A DNA stretch of 36,760 nucleotides from a virus, in the IMG/VR virus record IMGVR_UViG_3300045125_000032, positions 1-36,760 of that record; one strand, given 5' to 3'. Positions within the stretch are counted from its first letter, which is position 1. Every line of letters begins with the position of its first letter. Of this stretch, positions 1 to 9,055 are shown one piece after another. A program made the translations under genes and the position numbers. The notes under the pieces were generated by a model, which was not told the DNA's origin, searched no databases, and saw only the letters and a program-made list of their open reading frames with translations.

Positions 1-1283
1 GCATGGAGCGCAATCTCAATCCTGCGTACTGGCCTTTGATTTGCTGGGCCGTCGCGGTTTCGCTGGCGAACTGAGGTGCCCCGGATGATGTCCGCGATGC
101 CCGTGATTTCGTAAATTTGGCTCTTGATGTCCTCTCTAGCTCGGTAGCATTGAAGTAAGCGCATTTGCGAGCGTGTCAAGCGGGAGGAGGTCAATGCTGC
201 CTTTAAGGCCGCCCTTTTCGCTGAAAGCCATCCACTTATCAACTGGAATAAGCGCATTGTTGTCGCCCTCCGTCATCAAGCCGTTGCAACGCGGGCTGGC
301 TCGCGTCGTACACGCCGCGAACGCGCAGCGACTTCACCAAGGCCGTCAATGCGGTCGGAGAGAATGTCCAACTCCATCGCCTGATCTTGGTACAGCACAA
401 AGTCAGGGACAGGCACTAGCGTGTCGCTCGTCGTCGTCGCGTAAAGCGGTTTCGGACAGGGAAAGAATCCCTCTAGCCCAAGCGGATCATCGCGTGCGTC
501 AATGATCTGCGGCATCCCTTGCTAGAACCAGTAAACCTTCTGGGTTTCCTTGTCCCAGAGTTCACAAATCTTGGCGCGGTTGTAGATGCGTTTGTTCTCG
601 TTGTACGCATTCAGCGGCTCTGGGCCTTGATCTAGCGGTATCTTGGCGCGCCATTTCCTCGCCAAACCGCTCTGCGAGCGCGTCACGGGTCATGTAGACC
701 CAGCGCCACACCTGCCCACTTCCTCCCATGTGCGGGCGTGTGCATGGCCGAAATCGCGCCAATGGACGTAATCCACCGGGGCGCATTCGTACTCAATTTG
801 CTCCATCGCGGGCGGCGCACCTTCACCCTGTTCAATGCTAGAGGTGACCGATACGCCGTCATCCTCAATGCCGATGGGCGCGGTGTGCGGCTCATAACGC
901 ACCCATGCCGTGCCACGGCCACCCAGAAACCGATCCTCCACGCAATACGTCATCGTGGCGCGGTAGTCAGGGTAATGCTCAATCTCAAAATCAATGGCCC
1001 GCTCAATGAGCTGCGAGGCTACGCGGCCCACGGGGTCGTTGTCGCCAAAGCGGCGGCTGATGTCAGCCTTCGGCAGTTTGGCGTAGACGGCAGGCTTCAG
1101 CGTCTGCACGTTTGACCAAAGGATGTTGAACTTGGCCGATTCGGTCAGCGTCTGGCCCCGCGTGTCGTCGCGGTAACGCTTAATGATCTTTTTAGTTCGC
1201 GCCTGCCACTTCGCAAACTCGCTTTCGTACTGGCCGATGACTCGGAGGTACTTGTTGAGTTCAGGCTGCGTCATTACGTCCAT
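1..1283 (-). CDS. Portal protein, N-terminal two thirds (gene continues at 36008-36760)
   Basis: This encodes the dodecameric head-to-tail connector through which DNA is packaged. The start is an ATG at 1283, overlapping the stop of the upstream small gene as TGATG. The N-terminal 190 residues are open and read like phage portals (KFNILWSNVQTLKPAVYAKL, then ASQLIERAIDFEIEHYPDYR). Downstream segments in other frames continue the family pattern: KICELWDKETQKVYWF near 545-590, LYATTTSDTLVPVPDF near 400-460, and a closing ETATAQQIKGQYAGLRL near 10-70. Frame changes occur near 700, 515 and 290 and look like single-base errors. The reading frame runs off the left edge of the window and resumes at 36760. 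Together the two parts make about 678 codons, closer in length to P22-type portals than to T7-type portals of roughly 540. The assignment as portal is firm; the precise subfamily is not. Confidence 0.9.
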
Positions 1284-1580
1284 CAGTCTTTCCCCTTGTT
1301 GCGGGCGCTGATCGCCTTCGCCTTGGACTTTGCTTCTGCCTTACTGCTTGCGCCCCATGCCTTAAGGGCGAGCGCAAGGCGCGTGGGCTTACCGTCTTTC
1401 TCCATCGGCCCCGGCATATTACCCATGCGGGCAAGGAAGTTAGCGCGGCGCGGGTTGTCACCTCTTCTTCACAGGCGGCTTCAATGTGCCACCCGTCTCG
1501 GCTTTGTAGGAGGCGCGACCCTTGGCGTTTAGCCCGCCCTTGGGGTTTTTGCCCTCGCTACGCTGCCACGCGGCGCTCAC
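1283..1580 (-). CDS. Small conserved phage protein, DUF6321-like
   Basis: This is a protein of about 99 residues, rich in Lys, Gly and Ala, starting with GTG at 1580 inside the stop of the upstream gene (GTGA overlap) and ending in a TGA that overlaps the portal start. The frame-corrected product contains EGKNPKGGLNAKGRASYKAE, then LKPPVK, then FLARMGNMPGPMEKDGKPTR and a basic C-terminal tail. From memory this matches a small uncharacterised phage family (DUF6321-like) often found beside terminase or portal genes. One extra base near 1455 shifts the frame. The position between terminase and portal suggests a packaging or virion role, but no function is known. Confidence 0.72.
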
Positions 1581-1736
1581 TTATTCTCCTTCTTCGCGGT
1601 CTTGGCTGACTCGCGGAAAGCCTTTGCCGTTGGCGCACCCGGCGATCCCGGCTTACGCATACGCTCGCCAAGAACCAGCCTTGATGCGCTCCTGTTTTGC
1701 CAAAATGTTGGCATAAAGACCGGGCTTGCGGTTCAT
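1577..1736 (-). CDS. Small basic conserved phage protein (about 53 aa)
   Basis: The product starts MNRKPGLYANILAKQERIKA, continues with a Gly-Ser step, ERMRKPGSPGAPTAKAF and a Lys-rich end (ESAKTAKKENK). An extra T near 1668 breaks the frame between the two halves. The ATG at 1736 gives a start that matches the compact, basic proteins of this type that I recall beside portal or terminase genes in other phages. The stop overlaps the GTG of the next gene. The GSPGAPTA segment and high positive charge could suit DNA or virion binding, but this is inference; no function is established. Confidence 0.65.
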
Positions 1737-1747
1737 CGATGTAAGTG

Positions 1748-2033
1748 CTAAACAAGCCGACAACGCGGCAGTTGGGAGTTGCCCGAGCAGGTCGCGGTAA
1801 TCGCGCCTTTGCTTGCCACTTCCAGCGGCACGACGTACACGCCAGCGGCCTGCGTCGCCGGAAAGCGTACAAGTTCGGTGCGCGTTGTCGCTAACCACGA
1901 CGGTCGCTTCCGTGTTGCATGGACACGTTTACCACGACGCTGTGGATATACGCCCCTGCGGCACCGAACGTGCTGCTTGAGGTGGCGGCCACGGCGACGT
2001 AGTTATAGCGGGTAGGTGCATTCGTACTCTCAT
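1748..2033 (-). CDS. Small conserved phage protein of the YNYV type, unknown function
   Basis: The ATG at 2033 overlaps the terminase stop as ATGA. The frame-corrected product (about 95 residues) begins close to YNYVAVAATSSSTFGAAGAY, then IHSVVV, and ends with TQAAGVYVVPLEVASKGAIT. This alternation of short hydrophobic strands with Gly and Thr resembles small beta-structured phage proteins found next to terminase and portal genes; a role in the virion is possible but not shown. At least three frame changes are needed (near 1990, 1900 and 1790), so exact residues are uncertain. The stop is taken as the TAG at 1748-1750. Confidence 0.55.
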
Positions 2034-3379
2034 ATCCTCGCCCTCCTGCTCACCGTGCGGTCGTGTACCTGCCACATATCGTTGAGCGTTACTGTGTTCT
2101 CGGGGCCGACCATCAAGCGGTTTAGGCTCAAGGGCCGGGGTCTTGTCAGCGATCATCTTGCCATGATACGGCCATCATGCGAAAGGCATCCGCTGGGTGG
2201 CTTAGTCCAGTCGTGACGCGGTGACTGGCGGTAAGCGCTTTGTCCTCGTCATGACTCACGTTGGTATTGGCGCAGCGCCTCTATCCCTTCAGCGGCAACG
2301 CTCTCCGTCAAACCACACGCGAGGTAGCGTCATGCGAACGGCTTGAATGCCGCTTTGCACGCCGATGTCAGGAACGACAGCGAGCTTGGCAACATCCAGA
2401 TGCACCGCGAGTTGCTCCACGATGCTGTTGCCGGTTTGTAACGACTTTGCCCGGGCATCGTGTGGGAGGTAGTGTTTGGTGTAGCGTATAGCCTTTGCTC
2501 AGCACCACATCGGCAATGTCGTGGATGTCTGCGCCCGAAACGGCATAGAAGTCAATGACCCGGATTTCGCCGCGACCGATCTGAGTAAAACCATACCGCT
2601 GTGTCGTCTCGGTAACCTAAATCCCATGCGGTATAGGTCGGCAGGTTCGGATCGTACGGCACATGGCAGATACGCCCTTGGTCCTGCGCCTCGCGCATTT
2701 CCTTGCCGTAAAAGCGCTGAGGATTGCGGCCTCAAACGAGGTCTCGTACTCCTGCAAGTATTGATCCTCGGCCAATTGCGCCTGTGCGGCGGCTGAGTTC
2801 GCCGCTAGGGAGTAAGCCCGCTGGATGAGGCTGGTAGGCGCAGCAGGAACCATTCTTGAGGCAACGCGTTGAGCAGTCTCGTAAATTTCCCGAAACTGGT
2901 TTTTGCCCTTATGGCGTACCACCAAACACGGCCCAGCCTTGTTTGTCCGAAAGGGCGGGACGTATGACGTTCCCGAACACGTCGGTCGGAAGTCTCCGTA
3001 TTCATCCATGTACACGCCCGCAGAAACCGAGGCCGCGCATGAGTCCGCATTGTCAGCGCCGTAGAGGCGTATCTGACTGCCGTTAATCAGCGTAATTGTC
3101 AGTTCTTGCTCGTTCTTGGATTGCGTAACGCTCTGCGCAAATTCTTGGAAGTATCGCCATGCAACTGCTTTGGCTTGACTACGGTAGGGGGCGATCATAG
3201 GCAAACAGTCCCCGATCCCCTTGGTAGGTGATGGCGGCTCGGATGATGTCGTTGACGGCGGCGACAGTTTTGCCTGCGCGACGATGCGCGACAAGGCAGG
3301 CCCAGCGTTGCGTCCTGTCGTGAAACGGCATGAACGCCTTGCGTGGGCGGTAGGGGATGATTACTCGGGAGCCATCCAA
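2030..3379 (-). CDS. terL: Terminase large subunit (packaging ATPase and nuclease)
   Basis: The protein drives DNA translocation into the prohead and cuts the concatemer. From the start (TTG at 3379) the N-terminus reads IPYRPRKAFMPFHDRTQRWA, followed by the Walker A motif AHRRAGKT at residues about 31-38. The Walker B motif VYMDEYGD lies near residue 122. The RNase H-like nuclease domain follows from about residue 250, with WDLGYRDDTAVWFY and later HYLPHDARAKSL and HPADAFRMMAVSWQDD. The C-terminal tail ends TVSRRARI with a TGA at 2030. Breaks near 3290, 2610, 2480, 2330 and 2150 are single-base shifts. The start overlaps the TerS stop by 19 bases; no better ATG is available before the conserved IPYRPR segment. 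Assignment is very secure. Confidence 0.94.
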
Positions 3380-3615
3380 CTCACTTGCACCTTGATCTTG
3401 TCGCCGTTCTGCCCCGTCAGCTCATGGCGGGCGAGTTTCGGCACATGGTACTCAATGACATCCATCATGCAGCGCCATGCGGCTTCTGCGCCTTTTGTCT
3501 CGTAGATTTCGTCCAGCCAGATGTTAAGGCGATGGGCGTTGCCGTCTACCAGACGGGCAATGGCCTCTCTCGCCTCTGCGGTTGCCTTGTTGGGCGATCC
3601 TTTAGGTCTTGGCAT
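3361..3615 (-). CDS. terS: Terminase small subunit
   Basis: This intact 84-residue gene lies directly upstream of terL. The start MPRPKGSPNKATAEAREAIA is typical of small terminase subunits that carry a short basic N-terminus and a helix-turn-helix region. The middle (MMDVIEYHVPKLARHELTGQ) and the acidic C-terminus also match that family as I know it. TerS binds phage DNA at the packaging start site and activates TerL. The protein is shorter than the 140-180 residues of classical TerS proteins but matches a short form seen in related podophages. It is one of the few genes here free of frame breaks. Confidence 0.83.
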   Translation of the reverse strand: MPRPKGSPNKATAEAREAIARLVDGNAHRLNIWLDEIYETKGAEAAWRCMMDVIEYHVPKLARHELTGQNGDKIKVQVSWMAPE

Positions 3616-3624
3616 AGGGCTTAT

Positions 3625-5190
3625 TTATGCACAAATGAAACAATAATTAAAGTGTCGTCGTTTACAAGTTTTTTTCGCGTCGTTTTTCTCGCGGCGCTCT
3701 TGCTCCATTAGCGCGGCAGCCAATACGGTTGGGCCAGCCACCCCAGCAAGCAGGTCAGGCGATGTGATTTTGGCGGGATCAAACGCAGCAAAGCGTGAAC
3801 GCATCCGAGAGGGATCGGTAATTAGCGTATATATCGGTCAATCTCGTTGTATGACTTTTGGCCGGGGTCATAAGTTATGGCGCATCACAACGCCGGGGCG
3901 TTTTTCTCTTGCGCCGCCTTAATCAATTCGTTGTAACTTTCATCACGATACCGAGCGCCACCAAAGTCTTTACGTTCATGCCTTCGGTTCGTAGCAACAG
4001 CGGCATGACGTTTGCTCCAGAAGGAGCGCCAAGGCTGTAATAGTCGGCATCGGCCGCCCTGACCTTCCCGAAAGCCTCATTTAATTCTTTAGCGCAGCCG
4101 GGTCTTTTTTGCAATTCCGGCAAATTTTCCCATCCACCTTCATACGTGGCTCGGTATAGCTTTGCTAACGCAAGGTCTTTTGCCTCTATGCGTTTTACGA
4201 TAGCACGGTATTCATCCACGGTATCCCACAGCATTCTTTACCGCCTGCGGCTTCTTCAAACCGCCGATACAGTTCACCTTTCGGGGATTGCGTGTGCCGG
4301 CACTCGGCTCGCTGGGCGCGGTTGTACGCGCCCTCACGAACGGCACGACGCGCTGCCATTGCAGATTCTTCTTTTGAAATCACCAACATCTGGGCGATTA
4401 CTATAAAAATCTTGTTGAACGCCGTATTTGTCTAACGCTTTGCTAAATTCTTGTTCTGCGGCAAAACGCGAGTCTGAAATTACATCCCCTGCAACTTATT
4501 TTGCTCGCTTACCAATCCTTCTAGTTTCAAAGTCAATTCTTCAACTTTATTCCAGTCCCGCGCTTGTTCAGCAGCAGCAAGTTCGCGCTGAATCGCGTTA
4601 AATTCTCGCCCTTCACCAAGCAACGAATATCCAACAGCTACCTGCGGCTCTGATGCGGCAAAATCAGCGCGTCTGGCTGACGGCGCACCTGTTACGAACT
4701 CGGCATTGTTTTTCAAAGTTGCGAACATTACCTGTCGTGCCGTGATACGCAGGGGTTATAAACCCCATTGCCTCCGCTCGCTCCATCGGCGTGTTGTCTG
4801 GTCGCAACCCTAAACCCCCTTCGCTGACCGGCTTGGCGGCATTGCGTTGAGCTGTTAGCAATGCTTCAGCGCGTTCAGCAGCAATGTCCACGCCTTTTCG
4901 GGCTTTGCTGGCAACTTTTGCCACACCACCGACTACAGGCACGGCAGCCAGCGTTGCTAATCCCATGCCCAACGGATCGCCTTCGGCGGGCGCGTTCAAA
5001 GTCACGGGCGGCTTGCGGGTACTGGAGGGGCGTAACCCTGCGGCGGCAATGTCTACGGCTACGTCAGCCGCGTCAGCGTCTTGCGGTTGCTCAAGACTCG
5101 TTAAACGCTTATATCTGCGGCGCAGGTCAGCTCTTTTCCTGCAAATACTTCCAGCGCAGCGGCTACGTTTTCGCTATGGCGCATCGCCAT
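3625..5190 (-). CDS. Polyvalent protein with ADP-ribosyltransferase-like (ART-PolyVal) domain
   Basis: The gene (about 520 codons) starts at the ATG at 5190, one base after the stop of the Dps-like gene. After a short N-terminal region there is an Ala/Val-rich hydrophobic stretch (GMGLATLAAVPVVGGVAKVA, near residue 75). Then comes MGFITPAYHGTTGNVRNF near residue 145, the AYHGT strand of ART-type NAD-binding folds. Later parts read SGANVMPLLLRTEGMNV and TDPSRMRSRFAAFDPAK, which in this family close the ART domain, and end with SPDLLAGVAGPTVLAALMEQ. Such proteins are thought to be packed in the head and delivered into the cell, where ADP-ribosylation could modify host proteins. Frame breaks lie near 5130, 4735, 4480, 4390, 4230 and 3920. 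Catalytic residues cannot be assigned safely. Confidence 0.7.
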
Positions 5191-5563
5191 TTACTTAAAC
5201 CGCTCCAGCTTGTACGACAGGGCAGCGACCTCGCCCACGATCTCTGTCAATAACGTTCTGCAAGTCGGTGTCTTTCGGCAGGTCTTTGCGGATGCCCGCA
5301 CCGAACGTCAGCAGGCTCTCGGCGTGTGCCACCGCATCCTTTTTTGCACCTTGAACCCATCGGGGTAATCGTCCAGCGGGATGATGCCGTAGTGACCCTG
5401 ATAACTTTCGGCGTACTTGTCGGCCAATTCCACGATGTTTTCGTAGTAGTGACCCAACGCCTTTATGAGCAGCGTACGACGCTGTTTGTAGATGAAGGTA
5501 ATGGGTCGCGGTGCTGCTATGCAGCAACACACCTACAAACTCTGCTGCGTCTTTATGCGACAT
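5191..5563 (-). CDS. Dps/ferritin-like phage protein (DUF5856-like)
   Basis: The frame-corrected product (about 124 residues) reads MSHKDAAEFVGVLLHSSTAT, then HYLHLQTASYAAHKALGHYY, ENIVELADKYAESYQGHYG and, near the end, LPKDTDLQNVIDEIVGEV followed by LSYKLERFK. The alternating His and Glu along long helices recalls small four-helix ferritin or Dps-like phage proteins, often annotated as starvation-inducible DNA-binding protein or DUF5856. Whether it binds metal or DNA is unknown. Frame shifts occur near 5460, 5345 and 5230. The ATG at 5563 follows the methyltransferase stop by about 30 bases, and the stop directly abuts the next ATG. Confidence 0.7.
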
Positions 5564-5594
5564 GGAACCTCCGCATTGCGAGGGTAAATCGGGG

Positions 5595-6256
5595 CTATTG
5601 ACTCGTCAGCAACCGCACGACGTTGTGCGGGACGACCATTGCCAACGTGGATTCATCGGGCAGCCCGTGCTTTTCCAACAGTTCTTTTTCGGCGGGGGTA
5701 CACCAGCATTGCCCCCTCGTAACTGGAACATTTGCGCGTTGGCGACACCCTCTTTTCCACGCCCTCAAAGTCATCCAGCACCAGCAACTCGTGCTGCCGT
5801 GGGCAATCTCTGCTAATAGCCGAACGTCTTCTTCGGGTCAGCCCGCCATCCAGAAATATCAGATCGGCCTTGACCTTGTTTTTCAGCATATCCTCGAACA
5901 TCTCGGTGCTGCTCTTTCATCGGATACTGGTTAACCTTGAACGGCAGCTTGATGTCGTTGCTGTAGTCGCAGGTGTAAACCGTCGCCCCGTGCCAGAAAC
6001 GAGCGCGAGCGTGGACTTGCCGATGTAGGTGCCAACCTCTGCTACGACCTTCGGCTTAAACGCCTGCACAAACGCTGTAAAGACACCAGAACGCGGCAAG
6101 ACCGGATGCCGCCTGTCGGCGCTCTGTGCGGTCGCGCGGCGCGTCCAGCATATTGAGCTGGATCTACTCCACGGGATTTTCGGCTGGCTTACCGTGTTTT
6201 CCAGCAGCGTTTCCCCAAATGATGCGGCTCGTTCTTTTGCGATTTAAGCTAATCAT
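5595..6256 (-). CDS. SAM-dependent methyltransferase 1
   Basis: The gene (about 220 codons) is preceded by AGGGAG eight bases before the ATG at 6256. The SAM-binding motif I is clear in KPKVVAEVGTYIGKSTLAL, near residues 65-80. A later acidic loop motif, KADLIFLDG, is near residue 130, and ELLVLDDFEGVEK near 150. These match class I methyltransferases of the Methyltransf_24/O-methyltransferase type that act on sugars or small molecules. No substrate can be read from the sequence. The N-terminal 50 residues and the region 5700-5760 need several frame corrections. The gene diverges from the plus-strand glycosyltransferase, so a shared role in glycan modification is a reasonable inference. Confidence 0.78.
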
Positions 6257-6270
6257 GCTAATTTCTCCCT

Positions 6271-6984
6271 ATGTCACACCTTCGTCTTTTTCCAGCGTTG
6301 GCACCGATCTTTCCATGCCAACGGCTATGGTGGCGTCGCTTTAAAAGCACAATCCCGGCGCTGAAATCATCCAAGTCGCCGACAATGCCACGCCAACCGT
6401 TCCCGGCGTCACATGGTCGCACCCGACGATGGGCGACCCCGGCGCACCTGATGCTCTGGCGTACCTCGGCCTTTGCCGATCTGCGCCTTGACCAGCCTGC
6501 GCTTTACATGGACACCTGATATGCTGGTGCAGCGCCCATCATCCACCCCTGAGCTGCTCTGGGCGGTGCGCTGATCTGCAGTCTGCCGACGCTCGTTCCC
6601 ATGCGCGAGGCGATCTTCAACGTCCACCAGCGCGGGCAAGACTATTCCGAATACGCCGGTAAAACGCTGGATGAGGTCTACCCCTACCTTGGCTGTGCGA
6701 CCATCACCCCCGATGCCGAGGTGTGGATCAAGCTCGCGGAGCGTTACATGCCGCCCTGCCTCTGGCGTAAGTTCAAGGCGTGGTACGGCGATCAGGAGGT
6801 TTTGCGTGATTACGTCAACGGCCTTCTCCCGCTTTTCGTCAAAAAGCTGGACGAGTACCGTTATGCTTGTTTGCCTGAGCATTTTGCCGAGTTTCCCTCG
6901 CCCGTTATTGCTCATTACAAGGGTAAGCGCAAAAGCACAGATGTTTACCGACGCTGCTCTGGCTTGATGGCATCTGTCGTATAA
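6271..6984 (+). CDS. Small glycosyltransferase with DXD motif
   Basis: This is the only plus-strand gene in the left arm. The frame-corrected product opens with VGTDLSMPTAMVASL and HNPGAEIIQVADNATPTVPG, carries the nucleotide-sugar-binding DXD motif in ALYMDTDMLVQRPI near residue 80, and continues with SEYAGKTLDEVYPYLGCATI, AWYGDQEVLRDYVNGLLP and HYKGKR. This is the pattern of small phage-encoded glycosyltransferases with a GT-A fold. Breaks lie near 6345, 6410, 6480, 6540 and 6580. The start is uncertain: ATG at 6271 or 6255 are both possible. It diverges from methyltransferase 1 and converges with the VRR-NUC gene, overlapping its end by roughly 40 bases. Confidence 0.75.
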
Positions 6985-7275
6985 CGCCCAGAGGTCGCGT
7001 ATGGCAGCCTCTGCGTCACGGGCGACGTAATACTTTCGCCCCCGCCGTCAAAGACGTTCTTAAAGGCTTCCTGCGCCTCCCGGAGCCGTCCTTTCGGCAT
7101 TTTTGATCTCTACCCAGCACACCCACGACTTCCCGTCTGGAAGCGCCCGGGTCACCAGGTTTATCGGGGATGCCCGGCCCTGCCTTGCCAAAGTCGGTGA
7201 CCGTGAAGCTCTGCTTTGCGTAAGGCGTCCGTAATCAGGGGCGTCGTTACCGTCACGGCGCAGGGCGTGTCTCAT
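6945..7275 (-). CDS. VRR-NUC type nuclease (PD-(D/E)XK fold)
   Basis: The product (about 110 residues) starts MRHALRRDGNDAPLITDALR at the ATG at 7275, which overlaps the methyltransferase 2 stop as ATGA. The catalytic pattern is visible: DFGKAGRGIPDLVTR provides the first Asp near residue 35, and KSWVCWVEIKNAKGRLREAQ provides the E-x-K near residue 53. VRR-NUC proteins are small nucleases associated with recombination or Holliday junction resolution in phages. Frame changes occur near 7215, 7150, 7085 and 7040. The exact stop is uncertain because of an indel near 6950-6980. Confidence 0.75.
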
Positions 7276-7860
7276 CGAAGCTTAAACACCCACATCTGCC
7301 GGTAATACCGCATCTCGGTGTACGCCCCAACGCCTGCGTCAATTTCTGCGGGCAATGGCATCCCCACAGGGTTTTCATCAGCTCGGTCGCTCTTCAGGTT
7401 CTTGCTGAAATGCTTGCCAGTATCGGTCCCGGCAACCGGTCGTTAGGCATAGTACAGGCCATGTCCTCAACGACGTGTGCCGCCGGGTTTGACCCATTTC
7501 CAGCAATGCACAAAGTTACCCAGCACATCCCCGGCAATATGGGCCGCCGTCATCCACCACAAGATCAAATCCCTTCTCGGTTGATTCCTGTCGCGGGTCG
7601 CTAATCGTGATCGTGACGTTGCGCAAGTCTTTGCAGAGGTTTGCGCACTCTGGCTGTATGTCAAAACCCCCTCAATCGTTGCAGCCGGCAAATAGTTCGC
7701 CCACATCCGCAAAACTGGCCCCACATGCCACGCCAATCTCGGCAAGGCGTAACGGATGGGTTTTGCGGTGCGTGACGCCTAATTCACGCAGGATTTGTTC
7801 GTAAATGTGCGTGTAATTGTGCTTTATCGTGCCTTTTATCCGGTCCGTACAAGCCGGCAA
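7272..7860 (-). CDS. SAM-dependent methyltransferase 2 (TylF/cephalosporin hydroxylase-like)
   Basis: The product contains CTDRIKGTIKHNYTHIYEQI near the start, the SAM-binding motif LAEIGVACGAS near residue 40, then GVDIQPECANLC, GFDLVVDDGSHIAGDVLGNF near residue 100 and HCWKWVKPGG. The C-terminus ends YYRQMWVFK. This is the pattern of the sugar O-methyltransferase family around TylF and CmcI, in which DDGSH is diagnostic. The substrate is likely a sugar, but this is inferred from the family. The start is uncertain; the open frame extends further upstream, and the TTG at 7860 is my placement. Breaks lie near 7710 and 7480. Confidence 0.78.
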
Positions 7861-8327
7861 GGCCGTGGTGAGCGAGATTTCGGTAAGGTCAACTTCACCC
7901 GTTTGCGGCGTGTATTCCTCTGGCGTGACCGTATCAAGCGTAACGTCTGACGCCTCCTTCAAGTTCCTTGCTTCGTTGATCGCTCTGCTCCAGCCATATT
8001 TGCCACCACATATTCTGTTACTCGGATAACCATTCAACGGGGGAATTCCGCACGATCTCTCAACCTCTCTACAGCCCTTTCGCCCAAAAAGCTGACGCAC
8101 TAGGCCCACGGCATCAGGGTCTGACAATACTGCCTTCTGCTCCAGCCTCTCTGACGAGCTGTGCCACACGTTCCCTATCAATCTCCTGCTCCAGCGGCTA
8201 ACCGAGCGTCAAGGTATCGCAGACGGTTTAACGGTGACTCCCTGACCAACTCATCCCACATGATTCTTGCTGATTGCCCTATGTCTTCTCTGGGCTGACT
8301 GGGCTTACTCGGGGTATAAAGTTTCAT
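7861..8327 (-). CDS. Hypothetical protein(s), possibly two short genes
   Basis: I do not recognise this stretch. From an ATG at 8327 one frame reads MKLYTPSKPSQPREDIGQSA and then RIMWDELVRESPLNRLRYLD without a stop, which looks like genuine coding. It then shifts to EQEIDRERVAQLVREAGAEG. A second open segment further on reads INEARNLKEASDVTLDTVTP and EEYTPQTGEVDLTEIS, and leads without a stop into methyltransferase 2. These could be one gene of about 150 residues or two small genes. The N-terminal protein is Pro/Lys-rich then helical. Being first in the minus-strand unit, it may be a regulator, but nothing in the sequence shows this. Confidence 0.45.
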
Positions 8328-8676
8328 CTCCCATGCTTAAAAACCCTGATGACTGATGGTGAATCCGCACGGTTGAGACGGAGTTACAGCCTCACCCTGG
8401 ATCGTGCGGAATTGATGACTGACGGAGCCATCCGCTGTCGGCTACTTCTTCACCGGATTGCTCCGGCTGCCTGACGGCTGCCTCGACGATACGCCGCGCA
8501 CCTACAGGCTGGCCGCCCCGGTGTAGGTTTTTAAGGTAACTTGCGCGTGGTTTCCCGAACAGTACCCGAGAGGTTCGGCGTGGTGGGGTGGTTGACAAGA
8601 CTAGAACAGTCCAATACAGTCCGTCATCACGTCTTAACTCGCACCTGAAGCGTAATGGCCAGCCCCCGGCCGCGTC

Positions 8677-8707
8677 AAGGCCCACCGATAAAGGCTTGGT
8701 GGGCTTT
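8677..8707. repeat. Inverted repeat (hairpin), 10-base arms
   Basis: Left arm AAGGCCCACC (8677-8686) pairs with right arm GGTGGGCTTT (8698-8707) with one G-T wobble and an 11-base loop. No T-rich tract follows on either strand, so it does not look like an intrinsic terminator. It could be a regulatory or origin structure. Confidence 0.5.
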
Positions 8708-9002
8708 GTCAGTTTCTGGCCTCCGTATAAGCGCATTAGCGGCTCTTTGGGGGCTTTACCAGCCCCGGCAAATGGCTGCGGTCGGCCTCAACTCTGCTCT
8801 CCCGTGACAGCCTTCTATATCGTGCTGCCGTGCGCGTGGAATACCGCGCTTTTTCCAATGGGAAACGTGCTGCGGGAATACCCCTAAAGCCTTGCATAAA
8901 GCGGTTGTTGAGCCGAAATGGGCCATGACTTGTGTTGACGTCCATAAGGTGGACTAGTAGCCCTGTTGGCTACTGGGCTTACAACCTTGTTTAAAAAACT
9001 TG

Positions 9003-9035
9003 TTGACAGGGGTATTGGAACTGGTCAGGGATACA
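9003..9035 (+). promoter_or_regulatory. Candidate sigma70-type early promoter
   Basis: A perfect -35 hexamer TTGACA lies at 9003-9008, preceded by an AT-rich run. The best -10 candidate is GATACA at 9030-9035, a weak match with a 21-base spacer, longer than the usual 17. Given the indel errors of this sequence the spacing may not be real. It precedes the first plus-strand gene by about 50 bases, as expected for an early promoter read by host RNA polymerase. Confidence 0.45.
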
Positions 9036-9039
9036 CACA

Positions 9040-9055
9040 CGGTCACTAACGACCG
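9040..9055. promoter_or_regulatory. Inverted repeat, possible operator
   Basis: CGGTC (9040-9044) and GACCG (9051-9055) form perfect arms around a six-base spacer. The site lies just after the candidate promoter and before the first early gene, a location suited to a repressor. No repressor gene was recognised in the window, so this remains a guess. Confidence 0.3.

Noticed and set aside
8677-8707. Intrinsic terminator
   Set aside because: The stem is good, but no T-run follows on either strand.
8588-8887. Plus-strand gene in the control region
   Set aside because: The frame is open for 99 codons but lacks a ribosome binding site, and its composition does not differ from the competing minus-strand frames; left as uncertain rather than called.
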